Shown here piece by piece: positions 56,702-64,000 of a stretch of DNA of 64,000 nucleotides. The position numbers and the translations under genes were made by a program. The notes under the pieces are model-generated. The model worked only from the letters and a program-made list of their open reading frames with translations, made no database searches and was not told where the DNA came from. Position 1 is the first letter of the stretch, and each line of letters opens with the position of its first letter. The stretch lies in contig NZ_WTYL01000001.1 in NCBI RefSeq assembly GCF_009828115.1, forward strand, positions 682,001 to 746,000, given 5' to 3'. This DNA is from Allopontixanthobacter sediminis. Lineage in GTDB: Bacteria > Pseudomonadota > Alphaproteobacteria > Sphingomonadales > Sphingomonadaceae.

Positions 56702-57567
56702 TCGCTGCCGCTGGATGAACCCTTGATCGGCACGGGTTCCTTGAACGTGTGGGTCACGTAAGGGAACGGGATTTCGATGCCGGCATCGTCGAAGCCGCGC
56801 TTGATCGCGCGGATTACCGCGTCGCGGCTTTCCCACATGTCGCGCGGCTTTGACCCCGCCCACCACCGGACGGTGAAATCGACCGAACTGGAATTGAACT
56901 CGCTGGCAAAGATGTCGATGCCTTTCGCCGCGTCGATCCCTTCCACTGCTTCGACCGATTGGCGGATGACGGAGGCAGCATGGTCGAGGTCGGTGTCGTA
57001 CGATACCCCGGTGACCACGTCATGCCGCCGCTGTGTTTCGTCGGTGAGGATTTCGACCGGGTTTTTGAACAGGATCGAATTGGGAACCAGCGTCACTTCG
57101 CCCGACAGTTTGCGGACGTAGGTTTCGCGCAAGGTGATGTGCTCGACCTTACCGGTTATGCCTTCGCATTCGATGATGTCGCCGATGCGCATTTTCTCGC
57201 GCAGCATGATCAGCACGCCGGCGAAGAAATTCTCGAAGATATCCTGAAATGCAAAACCGATTGCGACCGCGCCGATACCGAGACCGGCGATCAGACTCGC
57301 GGGCGTGAAACCCGGGAGCAGGATCACCATCGCCAGCATCAGTCCGACCAGCCAAATGCCGAGTTTGACGAGGGTTTCGATCAGCGCCCGCAGGCTGGGG
57401 CGAAGGCTACTCTTGCCCGTCAGCGCATCGGCGATCCGGATAGCAAACTTGGCAACCAGCCAGGTAATAACGAGGACGACCAGCGCGATCGCCAGATTGG
57501 GCAGCGATGCAAAGAAACTCTCGGCCATGCTGTTCAGCTGGCCAACTATGGTATCGACGTAATTCAC
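56698..57567 (-). CDS. MscS-family mechanosensitive channel
   Basis: This encodes 289 residues from GTG 57567 (GGGGAG upstream); a TTG at 57597 would add ten. Three membrane helices span about 15-125, with the pore helix LGIGAVAIGFAFQDIFENFF near residue 90 followed by the family's RVGD-type segment (MRIGDIIECEGITGKVEHIT). A cytoplasmic beta domain and a short acidic/Ser tail follow. It protects against osmotic shock. It is not obviously part of the sulfoquinovose set: it converges on it with overlapping stop codons. Confidence 0.93.
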   Translation of the reverse strand: MNYVDTIVGQLNSMAESFFASLPNLAIALVVLVITWLVAKFAIRIADALTGKSSLRPSLRALIETLVKLGIWLVGLMLAMVILLPGFTPASLIAGLGIGAVAIGFAFQDIFENFFAGVLIMLREKMRIGDIIECEGITGKVEHITLRETYVRKLSGEVTLVPNSILFKNPVEILTDETQRRHDVVTGVSYDTDLDHAASVIRQSVEAVEGIDAAKGIDIFASEFNSSSVDFTVRWWAGSKPRDMWESRDAVIRAIKRGFDDAGIEIPFPYVTHTFKEPVPIKGSSSGSD

Positions 57568-57655
57568 GCTGTCCGGTCTCCCCGTTTGGCTACGCAACGG
57601 GTCCGCGCCGGTTTTGGTTCCGAATTCGGGCCAGCCGAGGCAACGGTATGCAGCG

Positions 57656-58237
57656 TTATTCGTTCGCGGAATGGAGCCAATCAGCGTGACGCGGAGCCTT
57701 CTTGGTTCGGCTCCATTCTTCCAGCATCGGCATCGCGACGCGCTTCAATTCGGCGTATTGTTCAGGCGTTCCGATATCGGCCGCCAGCTCGATCCGGTGG
57801 CCATTGGGATCGAAGAAATAGATCGATTTGAAGATGCCGTGATGCGTCGGCCCGAGGACATCGACGCCTTCGCTTTCGATATGCTGCTTGGCGGCGAGCA
57901 ATTCTTCTTCCGACCCGACCTTGAACGCGAGATGCTGGACCCACACCGGCGTGTTGCCGTCGCGGCCCATGTCAGGCTGGGTCGGAAGTTCGAAAAACGC
58001 CAGCACATTGCCGTTCCCCGCATCGAGGAACACATGCATGTAGGGATCGTGTTCACCGGTGGACGGCACAGTGTCTTCCGAAAATGCCGAAGTGTAGTCC
58101 ATCCCCAGAACCCGGTCGTACCATTCGACCGTTTCCTTGGCATCCTTGCAGCGATAGGCAGCGTGGTGGACGCCGCCGAGTTTGATGGGATGGCTCATTT
58201 CGTTCTGCTCACCCATTTTGCTTTGGCTAGATGTCAT
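57656..58237 (-). CDS. VOC-family (glyoxalase/extradiol dioxygenase-like) protein
   Basis: This encodes 193 residues with two VOC half-domains. Metal-ligand-like residues are visible in [13 protein letters not shown] near residue 22, [11 protein letters not shown] near residue 100 and GHRIELAAD near residue 150. ATG 58237 overlaps the hppD stop by 4 bases; ATG at MSHPIKLGG is an alternative start. Coupling to hppD suggests a role in tyrosine or aromatic catabolism, but no activity can be assigned. Confidence 0.85.
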   Translation of the reverse strand: MTSSQSKMGEQNEMSHPIKLGGVHHAAYRCKDAKETVEWYDRVLGMDYTSAFSEDTVPSTGEHDPYMHVFLDAGNGNVLAFFELPTQPDMGRDGNTPVWVQHLAFKVGSEEELLAAKQHIESEGVDVLGPTHHGIFKSIYFFDPNGHRIELAADIGTPEQYAELKRVAMPMLEEWSRTKKAPRHADWLHSANE

Positions 58238-59340
58238 CGTGCGGTTTCCTTCTCGCCGGTCTTGAGCGCGCCGCGCTTCAGCTGGTCCGCCTCGATCGAC
58301 TTGAACAGCGCGGTGAAATTGCCTTCGCCGAACCCTTCGTCCTTCTTGCGCTGGATGAATTCGAAAAAGACCGGGCCGATGGTGGTCTGCCCGAATATCT
58401 GCAGCAGCAGGCGCGGATCGTTGTTTTCGGTCGAACCATCGAGCAGGATACCGCGGCTGCGCAGTTCCTCGACCGGTTCGCCGTGGCCCGGCAGGCGGTC
58501 TTCGAGCATTTCGTAATAGGTCGCAGGCGGGGCGCTGGCGAACGGGGTGCCGAAGGCTTTCAGCTTGTCCCAGGATGCGTAAAGGTTCTCGCTCGACAGG
58601 GCGATATGCTGGATGCCTTCGCCGTTATACTGGCGGAGATACTCCTCGATCTGGCCGCCGCCGCCAGCACCTTCCTCGTTCAAGGGAATGCGGATCTTGC
58701 CGTCGGGGGCTGTCATCGCTTTCGATGTCAGGCCGGTGTATTCACCCTTGATGTCGAAATAACGGATTTCACGGAAGTTGAAGATGCGCTCATAGAACTT
58801 CGCCCAATGCGCCATCCGGCCGCCGTAGACATTGTGCGTAAGGTGATCGATCACCTTCATCCCGGCACCGACCGGCCATTTGTCCGCCCCGTCTTCGTAG
58901 ATGAAATCGATGTCGTAGATCGACAGGCCTTCGTGATGTTCATCAGCATAGCGGTCGATCAGATAGATCAGTGAATGGCCGATGCCGCGGATCGCCGGGA
59001 TGCGCAGTTCCATCGGGCCGGTCTGCGTTTCGGCAGGCTCGGCGCCGCGCTCCAGCGCCGCTTCATAGGCGTGGCGAGCGTCGCGAACGCGGAAACCCAT
59101 GCCGCAGGCCGACGGACCATGTTCTGCAGCGAAGTAGGCCGCGGGGCTCTTCGGTTCGTAATTGGCGATCAGGTTGATCCCACCCTGCCGCCAAAGCTGT
59201 ACGTCCTTCGAACGGTGGCGAGCGACCATGGCGAAGCCCATCGCTTCGAAAACCGGTTCGAGCATGCCCTTCTCGGGCGCGCTGAATTCAACGAACTCGA
59301 AGCCGTCGAGGCCAATGGGATTTTCGAACAGGTCAGCCAT
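58234..59340 (-). CDS. hppD: 4-hydroxyphenylpyruvate dioxygenase
   Basis: This converts 4-hydroxyphenylpyruvate to homogentisate in tyrosine breakdown; 368 residues. The iron ligands are the His of [12 protein letters not shown] near residue 165, the His of GIQHIALSS near residue 245 and the Glu of [10 protein letters not shown] near residue 340. The N-terminus [10 protein letters not shown] and the C-terminal GFGEGNF motif are typical. Upstream, an inverted repeat TAGTT-N8-AACTA could bind a MarR-type regulator. No homogentisate dioxygenase gene is within the window. Confidence 0.97.
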   Translation of the reverse strand: MADLFENPIGLDGFEFVEFSAPEKGMLEPVFEAMGFAMVARHRSKDVQLWRQGGINLIANYEPKSPAAYFAAEHGPSACGMGFRVRDARHAYEAALERGAEPAETQTGPMELRIPAIRGIGHSLIYLIDRYADEHHEGLSIYDIDFIYEDGADKWPVGAGMKVIDHLTHNVYGGRMAHWAKFYERIFNFREIRYFDIKGEYTGLTSKAMTAPDGKIRIPLNEEGAGGGGQIEEYLRQYNGEGIQHIALSSENLYASWDKLKAFGTPFASAPPATYYEMLEDRLPGHGEPVEELRSRGILLDGSTENNDPRLLLQIFGQTTIGPVFFEFIQRKKDEGFGEGNFTALFKSIEADQLKRGALKTGEKETAR

Positions 59341-59355
59341 GGGATCATCCTAAAC

Positions 59356-59373
59356 TAGTTACAATGGAAACTA
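59356..59373 (-). promoter_or_regulatory. Inverted repeat upstream of hppD, candidate operator
   Basis: TAGTT (59356-59360) and AACTA (59369-59373) flank an 8-base centre, 16-33 bases before the hppD ATG. The form is like MarR-family operators (TAGTT-N-AACTA). No regulator gene is adjacent. Confidence 0.4.
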
Positions 59374-59481
59374 TATACACCATCACCGGGTGCCGTGTCA
59401 AAGCACCACCTTGACCTGTTCCTCGGCTTGCAGTGCAAATAGCACTTGAATACGCCCTTCAACTGTGATTCTAGGGAGTTA

Positions 59482-59799
59482 ATGACACGCCAGTCCCACA
59501 AGATCAGTTTGCCGAAGGAAAAGTGGACGCACGGCCTCGCGCTGGCGCTGCTGCTGCTTATCGGCGGACTGGCTATAGCGGGCCCTAGTGGACTGTTGGC
59601 GTGGAGCGAAAACCTTCAATTGCTCGAGCAGCGTCAGTCCCACATCGCAAAGCTGCAGCAGGAACATGCCGCGCTGGAAAACCAGGTCGCCCTGCTCAAT
59701 CCCGAGAACGCGGATGCGGACATGGTCGGCGAACGACTGCGGCGCGATTTCAATGTCGTGCACGAGGACGAACTGGTCCTGATCCTCGACGAGGAATAA
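59482..59799 (+). CDS. ftsB: Septum formation initiator, FtsB-like
   Basis: This encodes 105 residues from ATG 59482, preceded by GGGAG. One membrane helix (LALALLLLIGGLAIAGPSGL, about residues 18-37) is followed by a periplasmic coiled coil (LQLLEQRQSHIAKLQQEHAA, then LENQVALLNPENADADMVGE), the layout of the DivIC/FtsB family that scaffolds the divisome. Position next to pdhA is the usual one in alphaproteobacteria, which supports the assignment. Confidence 0.85.
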   Translation: MTRQSHKISLPKEKWTHGLALALLLLIGGLAIAGPSGLLAWSENLQLLEQRQSHIAKLQQEHAALENQVALLNPENADADMVGERLRRDFNVVHEDELVLILDEE

Positions 59800-59822
59800 C
59801 CCCCGCAGTGTGTCGGCCGCCA

Positions 59823-59850
59823 GCATGCCGGCATGCGGGAAACCTTTCCC
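59823..59850. repeat. Two adjacent short palindromes in the ftsB-pdhA gap
   Basis: A perfect 14-base palindrome GCATGCCGGCATGC (59823-59836) is followed at once by GGGAAA-CC-TTTCCC (59837-59850). They may act as a weak terminator for ftsB. The rest of the 180-base gap shows no gene. Confidence 0.45.
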
Positions 59851-59979
59851 AGCCTTCGGGATTTCGTATGCATAGGCGTTGCGCCGTTCGCACGGTTGCG
59901 CCATAGCTTCCCGCATAATCCAGCGTAGCGGGCTCGCCGCCCGGCAGCGCAAGAACACGTCAGTTTGAGGATCCCAGCA

Positions 59980-61125
59980 TTGGCCAAACCCGCCCCGAAA
60001 GCCGCATCAAAGCCCGCTCCGAAGACCGCAGCAAAGCCCGCGCCCAAAGCGGCTTCGAAGCCCGCGGCCAAACCGGCGCGCGGCAAGTCAGTTGAGAGTG
60101 ATGAGGATTTCGCGCTTCGTAGCCTGCAGATGGCGCATGAGGACAACAAGCGGTTCGACGCGAGCGACGAGCAATTGCTGCACTTCTACGAACAGATGCT
60201 GCTCATCCGGCGGTTCGAAGAACGGGCCGGCCAGCTCTACGGTCTCGGCCTGATCGGCGGCTTCTGTCATCTTTACATCGGCCAGGAAGCCGTCGCCGTC
60301 GGCCTGCAATCCGCGCTTACCGAAGGGCTCGACAGCGTCATCACTGGCTACCGCGATCATGGCCACATGCTGGCCTATGGGATCGATCCGAATGTGATCA
60401 TGGCCGAGTTGACCGGCCGCCAGGCGGGAATCTCGAAAGGCAAGGGCGGGTCGATGCATATGTTCTCGACCGAGCACAGATTTTACGGTGGCCACGGCAT
60501 CGTCGGTGCGCAGGTACCGCTGGGCGGCGGGTTGGCGCTGGCGCACAAATACCGCGAAGACGGCGGGTTGTGCCTCGCCTATTTCGGCGATGGTGCGGCG
60601 AACCAAGGTCAGGTTTACGAGACCTTCAACATGGCCGCGCTGTGGAACCTGCCGATCGTGTTCGTGATCGAGAACAACGGCTACGCCATGGGCACTGCGG
60701 TCAAGCGCAGCTCTGCCGAAACCGAATTCTACCGCCGCGGCACCGCTTTCCGCATTCCCGGAATGGATGTGAACGGCATGGACGTGCTCGAAGTGCGCGC
60801 CGCTGCCGAAATCGCCTTTGCCCATGTGCGCGAAGGGAAGGGGCCGGTGCTGATGGAACTCAACACCTATCGCTATCGCGGCCACTCGATGTCCGATCCC
60901 GGGAAGTACCGCACCCGCGAGGAAGTGCAGGACCAGCGCGAACACAACGATCCGATCGAGCGGATCAAGAAAGAGCTCGCCGAACGCGGCAAGACCGAAG
61001 ACGAGATCAAGGCGATCGACAAGGCCATTCGTGCCCGTGTCGCCGAAGCCGCCGACTTCGCCGAGAACTCACCCGAACCGGATCCAGCCGAACTCTACAC
61101 CGACGTGCTGGTGGAGTCGTACTGA
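59980..61125 (+). CDS. pdhA: Pyruvate dehydrogenase E1 component, alpha subunit
   Basis: This encodes 381 residues from TTG 59980 (an upstream TTG at 59965 is possible). Residues 1-35 are a repetitive KPAPKAAS-type tail, low complexity and probably disordered. The core is E1 alpha: [16 protein letters not shown] near 88, [11 protein letters not shown] near 118, KGGSMHMFS near 150, the thiamine diphosphate motif [19 protein letters not shown] near residue 200, and the phosphorylation-loop-like [14 protein letters not shown] near residue 300. With PdhB it decarboxylates pyruvate and transfers acetyl to lipoyl groups. Stop overlaps the pdhB ATG. Confidence 0.96.
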   Translation: MAKPAPKAASKPAPKTAAKPAPKAASKPAAKPARGKSVESDEDFALRSLQMAHEDNKRFDASDEQLLHFYEQMLLIRRFEERAGQLYGLGLIGGFCHLYIGQEAVAVGLQSALTEGLDSVITGYRDHGHMLAYGIDPNVIMAELTGRQAGISKGKGGSMHMFSTEHRFYGGHGIVGAQVPLGGGLALAHKYREDGGLCLAYFGDGAANQGQVYETFNMAALWNLPIVFVIENNGYAMGTAVKRSSAETEFYRRGTAFRIPGMDVNGMDVLEVRAAAEIAFAHVREGKGPVLMELNTYRYRGHSMSDPGKYRTREEVQDQREHNDPIERIKKELAERGKTEDEIKAIDKAIRARVAEAADFAENSPEPDPAELYTDVLVESY

Positions 61126-62528
61126 TGGCTGTCGAACTGAAAATGCCCGCGCTTTCCCCGACGATGGAGGAAGGCACACTGGCCAAATGGCTGGTCAAGG
61201 AAGGCGACCATGTCGGCCCCGGCGACATCCTGGCGGAAATCGAAACCGACAAGGCGACGATGGAATTCGAAGCCATCGACGAAGGCACTGTAGGCAAGAT
61301 ACTCGTCGAGGAAGGCACCGAAAACGTCGCGGTTGGTACGGTCATTGCCATGCTCTCCGGTGATGACGATGACGATGACGATGATGCGGAGACCGCGGCA
61401 CCGGCGCCGTCACCTACAGTATCGGACAAGGACGACGAGGCTGGCGAAGGCAAGGGGGCCGGACGCGAACCGAGCGAGGCCGAGATCACCAAGCCGGTGA
61501 AAGCCAAGGCCCAGCGCGATCCCGAAGTTCCGCGCGGCACCAATATGGCGACTGTATCGGTACGCGAGGCACTGCGCGACGCGATGGCCGAGGAAATGCG
61601 CCGCGACGAACGCGTGTTCGTGATGGGCGAAGAAGTCGCGGAGTACCAGGGCGCCTACAAGGTAACGCAGGGCCTGCTCGCCGAATTCGGCCCCAAGCGC
61701 GTCATCGACACTCCGATCACCGAATACGGTTTTGCCGGGATCGGCACCGGCGCAGCGATGGGCGGCCTTCGTCCGATCGTCGAATTCATGACCTTCAATT
61801 TCGCGATGCAGGCGATCGACCACATCATCAATTCTGCAGCGAAAACGAACTACATGTCGGGCGGGCAGATGCGCTGTCCGGTGGTGTTCCGCGGGCCGAA
61901 TGGAGCGGCCAGCCGGGTCGGTGCGCAGCACAGCCAGAACTACGGGCCGTGGTATGCGAGCGTCCCGGGCTTGATCGTGATCGCGCCGTATGATTCCTCC
62001 GATGCGAAGGGCCTGATGAAGGCGGCAATCCGCTGCGAGGACCCGGTGGTTTTCCTCGAGAACGAACTGGTTTACGGGCGGTCCTTCGAACTGCCGGAAC
62101 TGGACGATCACGTGCTGCCGATCGGCAAGGCGCGGATCGTACGCGAAGGCAGCGACGTGACGATCGTGTCCTATTCGATCGGTGTCGGCATGGCGTTGGA
62201 AGCAGCCGAAAAGCTCGCCGAGGAAGGGATCGATGCCGAAGTGCTCGACCTGCGCACGCTGCGCCCGCTGGATAAACAGGCGGTTCTCGACAGCCTCGCG
62301 AAAACCAACCGCGTGATCGTAGCGGAAGAAGGCTGGCCGACTTGTTCGATCGCCTCGGAAATCATCTCGATTTGCATGGAAGACGGGTTCGACCATCTCG
62401 ACGCGCCCGTGCTTCGGGTGTGCAATGTCGATGTGCCGCTGCCGTATGCCGCCAATCTGGAGAAGATCGCCTTGCTCAACAGCGGTGCGATTGTCGAAGC
62501 GGCGAAGAAGGTCTGCTATCAGGATTGA
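61125..62528 (+). CDS. pdhB: Pyruvate dehydrogenase E1 component, beta subunit with N-terminal lipoyl domain
   Basis: This encodes 467 residues. Residues 1-80 are a biotinyl-lipoyl domain with the lipoylated Lys in [13 protein letters not shown] near residue 42. A strongly acidic and Pro-rich linker (DDDDDDDD near residues 82-90) joins it to the E1 beta domain from about 145, with [40 protein letters not shown] and VYGRSFELP. This lipoyl-E1beta fusion is normal in alphaproteobacteria. Confidence 0.97.
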   Translation: MAVELKMPALSPTMEEGTLAKWLVKEGDHVGPGDILAEIETDKATMEFEAIDEGTVGKILVEEGTENVAVGTVIAMLSGDDDDDDDDAETAAPAPSPTVSDKDDEAGEGKGAGREPSEAEITKPVKAKAQRDPEVPRGTNMATVSVREALRDAMAEEMRRDERVFVMGEEVAEYQGAYKVTQGLLAEFGPKRVIDTPITEYGFAGIGTGAAMGGLRPIVEFMTFNFAMQAIDHIINSAAKTNYMSGGQMRCPVVFRGPNGAASRVGAQHSQNYGPWYASVPGLIVIAPYDSSDAKGLMKAAIRCEDPVVFLENELVYGRSFELPELDDHVLPIGKARIVREGSDVTIVSYSIGVGMALEAAEKLAEEGIDAEVLDLRTLRPLDKQAVLDSLAKTNRVIVAEEGWPTCSIASEIISICMEDGFDHLDAPVLRVCNVDVPLPYAANLEKIALLNSGAIVEAAKKVCYQD

Positions 62529-62573
62529 CGCGCGTCTGCGGGTTTCGGGCCTGCGGGTTCCGGAAAGGCGGGC

Positions 62574-63236
62574 ATGATGCTTTTCGACCCCGCCGACCTG
62601 CCCGACGCACAGCGCCTTGCGTGGGCTTATGCCAACGCCGCGTCCCGTCCGCCGCTGTCGATCCTGTTCGCGCTGGACCTTCGCCTCGCGGATATCGTTC
62701 GTTCGATCCGCGAGCCGTTACTGGCCCAGATGCGGTTGGCGTGGTGGCGCGACGAGCTGGCGAAATCTCCCGAAAGCCGTCCAAAAGGCGAACCGCTGCT
62801 GGCCGCGATCGGCGAGGTTTGGGCCGGTGAGGAAAAGGGCTTGCGGGCGCTGGTCGATGGCTGGGAAGAATTACTCGCGGAGCCGCCGCTTCCGGCCGCC
62901 ACAGCGGACAATTTCGCTGCCGGACGCGCCGCTGCGTTTGCCGCCGCTGCACGGATTGCAGGCGGTGCGGGCGACGATACCGCGGTAACGCTTGCCGCGA
63001 AACGGTGGGCGCTGGCCGATCTGGCCTCCAAGACGTCCGACCTTGACGAAAAAGCCGAAGTTGTCGCCACCGGGCTGGAGCTTGGGACGGACCCGGTGCG
63101 GCTTTCCCGCGCGATGCGGCCGCTGCTGGTGCTTGACGGTCTTGCCCGCGCTTCGCTCGCGGCCGGCGGCACTCCCCTGATGCAGGGCCGGCGCAACATC
63201 CTGGCAGCGATGCGGCTTGGCTTGTTGGGCAGGTAA
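62574..63236 (+). CDS. Squalene/phytoene synthase-like protein (NDUFAF6-related)
   Basis: This encodes 220 residues of an all-helical protein. The segment REPLLAQMRLAWWRDELAKS near residues 45-65 matches the squalene/phytoene synthase superfamily branch that includes mitochondrial NDUFAF6. The Asp-rich catalytic motifs of true synthases (DxxxD pairs) are not visible, and it is shorter than active enzymes. Its role is unknown; a link with complex I assembly, as for NDUFAF6, is only an analogy. Confidence 0.75.
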   Translation: MMLFDPADLPDAQRLAWAYANAASRPPLSILFALDLRLADIVRSIREPLLAQMRLAWWRDELAKSPESRPKGEPLLAAIGEVWAGEEKGLRALVDGWEELLAEPPLPAATADNFAAGRAAAFAAAARIAGGAGDDTAVTLAAKRWALADLASKTSDLDEKAEVVATGLELGTDPVRLSRAMRPLLVLDGLARASLAAGGTPLMQGRRNILAAMRLGLLGR

Positions 63237-63270
63237 GCTATGCTGGCCGGGTCGCAGGGGGTTTTAGCGG

Positions 63271-63729
63271 ATGAACCGGATTTTTCTCGGCGCGCTATGT
63301 GCGCTGGTGTTGGTGGGCGTGGGCATGTTCTGGTGGCAGGGCAGGGCGGAAGTCGAAGAAGGTGCGCCGCCACCGCTGGCCCTTCCGGCAGAACCGTCCG
63401 AGGCGGAAATCCCCGTTTCGGATGCCGGTGACATCACCGGCCCAGCGCCGCCCGAAGCGACCGAACTGACCCGCGAACAGCGCCGCTTCTTCCGCTATGA
63501 CCAGAACCGGGACCGGATCATTTCCCGCAACGAAATGCTCTCAAGCCCGACCGACGCGTTCCGCAAGCTGGACCAGGATGGCAACAATTTGCTGTCTTTC
63601 GAGGAGTGGGCTGTGGCGACCGCGGCCCGCTTCGACGGGGCGGACAGGAATCGCCACCGCGAACTTACTCCGGAAGAATTCGCCACCACCAGGCCCAAAC
63701 CGGCGGCGAAGCCGGTCTGCCGCTGTTAG
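63271..63729 (+). CDS. EF-hand domain protein with N-terminal membrane anchor
   Basis: This encodes 152 residues. An N-terminal hydrophobic segment ([20 protein letters not shown]) is a signal anchor or signal peptide. A Pro/Glu-rich linker is followed by EF-hand-type loops: [12 protein letters not shown] near residue 75, [12 protein letters not shown] near residue 100 and [12 protein letters not shown] near residue 125. Loop two keeps the best Ca-binding pattern; loop three looks poor. It is probably a periplasmic calcium-binding protein. Function unknown. Confidence 0.8.
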   Translation: MNRIFLGALCALVLVGVGMFWWQGRAEVEEGAPPPLALPAEPSEAEIPVSDAGDITGPAPPEATELTREQRRFFRYDQNRDRIISRNEMLSSPTDAFRKLDQDGNNLLSFEEWAVATAARFDGADRNRHRELTPEEFATTRPKPAAKPVCRC

Positions 63730-64000
63730 GCGGTCACAAGTTCGCTGGCCATCATCCATTCGCCGAAATCGGCTTTTCCGCGCGAAGTATACGCTTCCTT
63801 GCGGGACTTCTTGTTCACATCGTGAAGCGGCGGGAACAGGCCGAAATTGATATTCATCGGCTGATAGGTTTCGGCTTCCGCATCGCCCGTAATGTGTGCC
63901 AGCAAAGCGCCCATGGCAGCGGTGCGCGGAGGGGCTTGCCACGGCTGTCCGGTGATTTCCGCTGCGGTCATCAGTCCGGTCATGAGGCCAACCGCTGCGC
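63726..64000 (-). CDS. trmFO: TrmFO, C-terminal part (gene continues past the window end)
   Basis: This is the folate/FAD-dependent tRNA uracil-54 methyltransferase; the last 90 or so residues are present. The conserved TrmFO ending is visible: [25 protein letters not shown], then [17 protein letters not shown] followed by a basic stretch ([20 protein letters not shown]). The reading frame is open to the window edge with no start in view that would make sense. Its stop codon overlaps the end of the convergent EF-hand gene. Confidence 0.93.
   Translation of the reverse strand, partial: AAVGLMTGLMTAAEITGQPWQAPPRTAAMGALLAHITGDAEAETYQPMNINFGLFPPLHDVNKKSRKEAYTSRGKADFGEWMMASELVTA

Noticed and set aside
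56698-57567. MscS channel as part of the sulfoquinovose cluster
   Set aside because: It converges on the cluster from the other strand and is a general osmotic-safety gene; there is no evidence of shared control.
59988-60076. Repetitive AAGCCCGC-type tract that might be a tandem DNA repeat or CRISPR-like array
   Set aside because: It is the in-frame Lys-Pro-Ala repeat of the PdhA N-terminus, with no spacers.

Overview
The window looks like a chromosomal segment from an aerobic alphaproteobacterium of the order Sphingomonadales, most likely family Erythrobacteraceae. The reasons are the high GC content, the gene order nuo - birA - coaX - RNase J - DUF1467, a TonB-dependent receptor used for uptake, a lipoyl domain fused to the pyruvate dehydrogenase E1 beta subunit, and an alphaproteobacterial SOS box (GAAC-N7-GAAC) upstream of lexA. 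The genus assignment is inference. No CRISPR array, rRNA, insertion sequence or prophage was seen.

Region by region: (1) 1-14532 holds most of the complex I operon (end of nuoD, then nuoE to nuoN). It is interrupted by six short non-canonical ORFs and by a 135-residue C-terminal extension of NuoH. It continues into birA, coaX, RNase J and a DUF1467 gene (14544-17959). (2) 17994-24671 holds a long membrane-anchored coiled-coil protein and, divergently, four genes. Three of these look like enzymes or signalling proteins that have lost key residues: an HPt domain without its His, a nucleotidyltransferase/CDP-alcohol phosphotransferase-like fusion without the four Asp, and a histidine kinase without its His. 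(3) 24693-31865 holds gltA, gltX, a ComEC-like protein, a secreted unknown and lexA. (4) 31965-38359 holds moeA, moaC, trpC, trpD, trpG, a lipoprotein with a phosphodiester glycosidase domain, and trpE, tightly packed on the minus strand. (5) 38415-46723 holds a PpiD-like chaperone, tpiA, secG, pyrG, a small heat-shock protein with a probable RNA thermometer, grxC, a nitrilase-family hydrolase, a DUF1178 gene, tRNA-Arg(CCT) and a small membrane protein.

(6) The most interesting block is 46760-56701, a divergent gene set that reads as an oxidative sulfoquinovose (plant sulfolipid sugar) desulfonation system. The leftward operon, with 4-bp overlaps throughout, encodes a GH31 enzyme carrying the sulfonate-binding residues of sulfoquinovosidase YihQ, a LacI-family regulator, an aldo-keto reductase and an SsuD-like FMNH2-dependent monooxygenase. 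The rightward genes encode a TonB-dependent receptor, an NADPH-dependent FMN reductase, a RibB-like protein that has lost both metal-ligand motifs, and a YeiH-family putative sulfate/sulfite exporter. Together they could take up sulfoquinovose glycosides, release the sugar, oxidise it to sulfite and 6-oxo-glucose, reduce that to glucose and expel the sulfite. This resembles the Smo pathway of Agrobacterium, but with a TonB receptor in place of the ABC importer.

(7) 56698-64000 holds an MscS-family channel, a VOC-family protein with hppD (tyrosine catabolism), ftsB, pdhA and pdhB, an NDUFAF6/squalene-synthase-like protein, an EF-hand protein and the end of trmFO.
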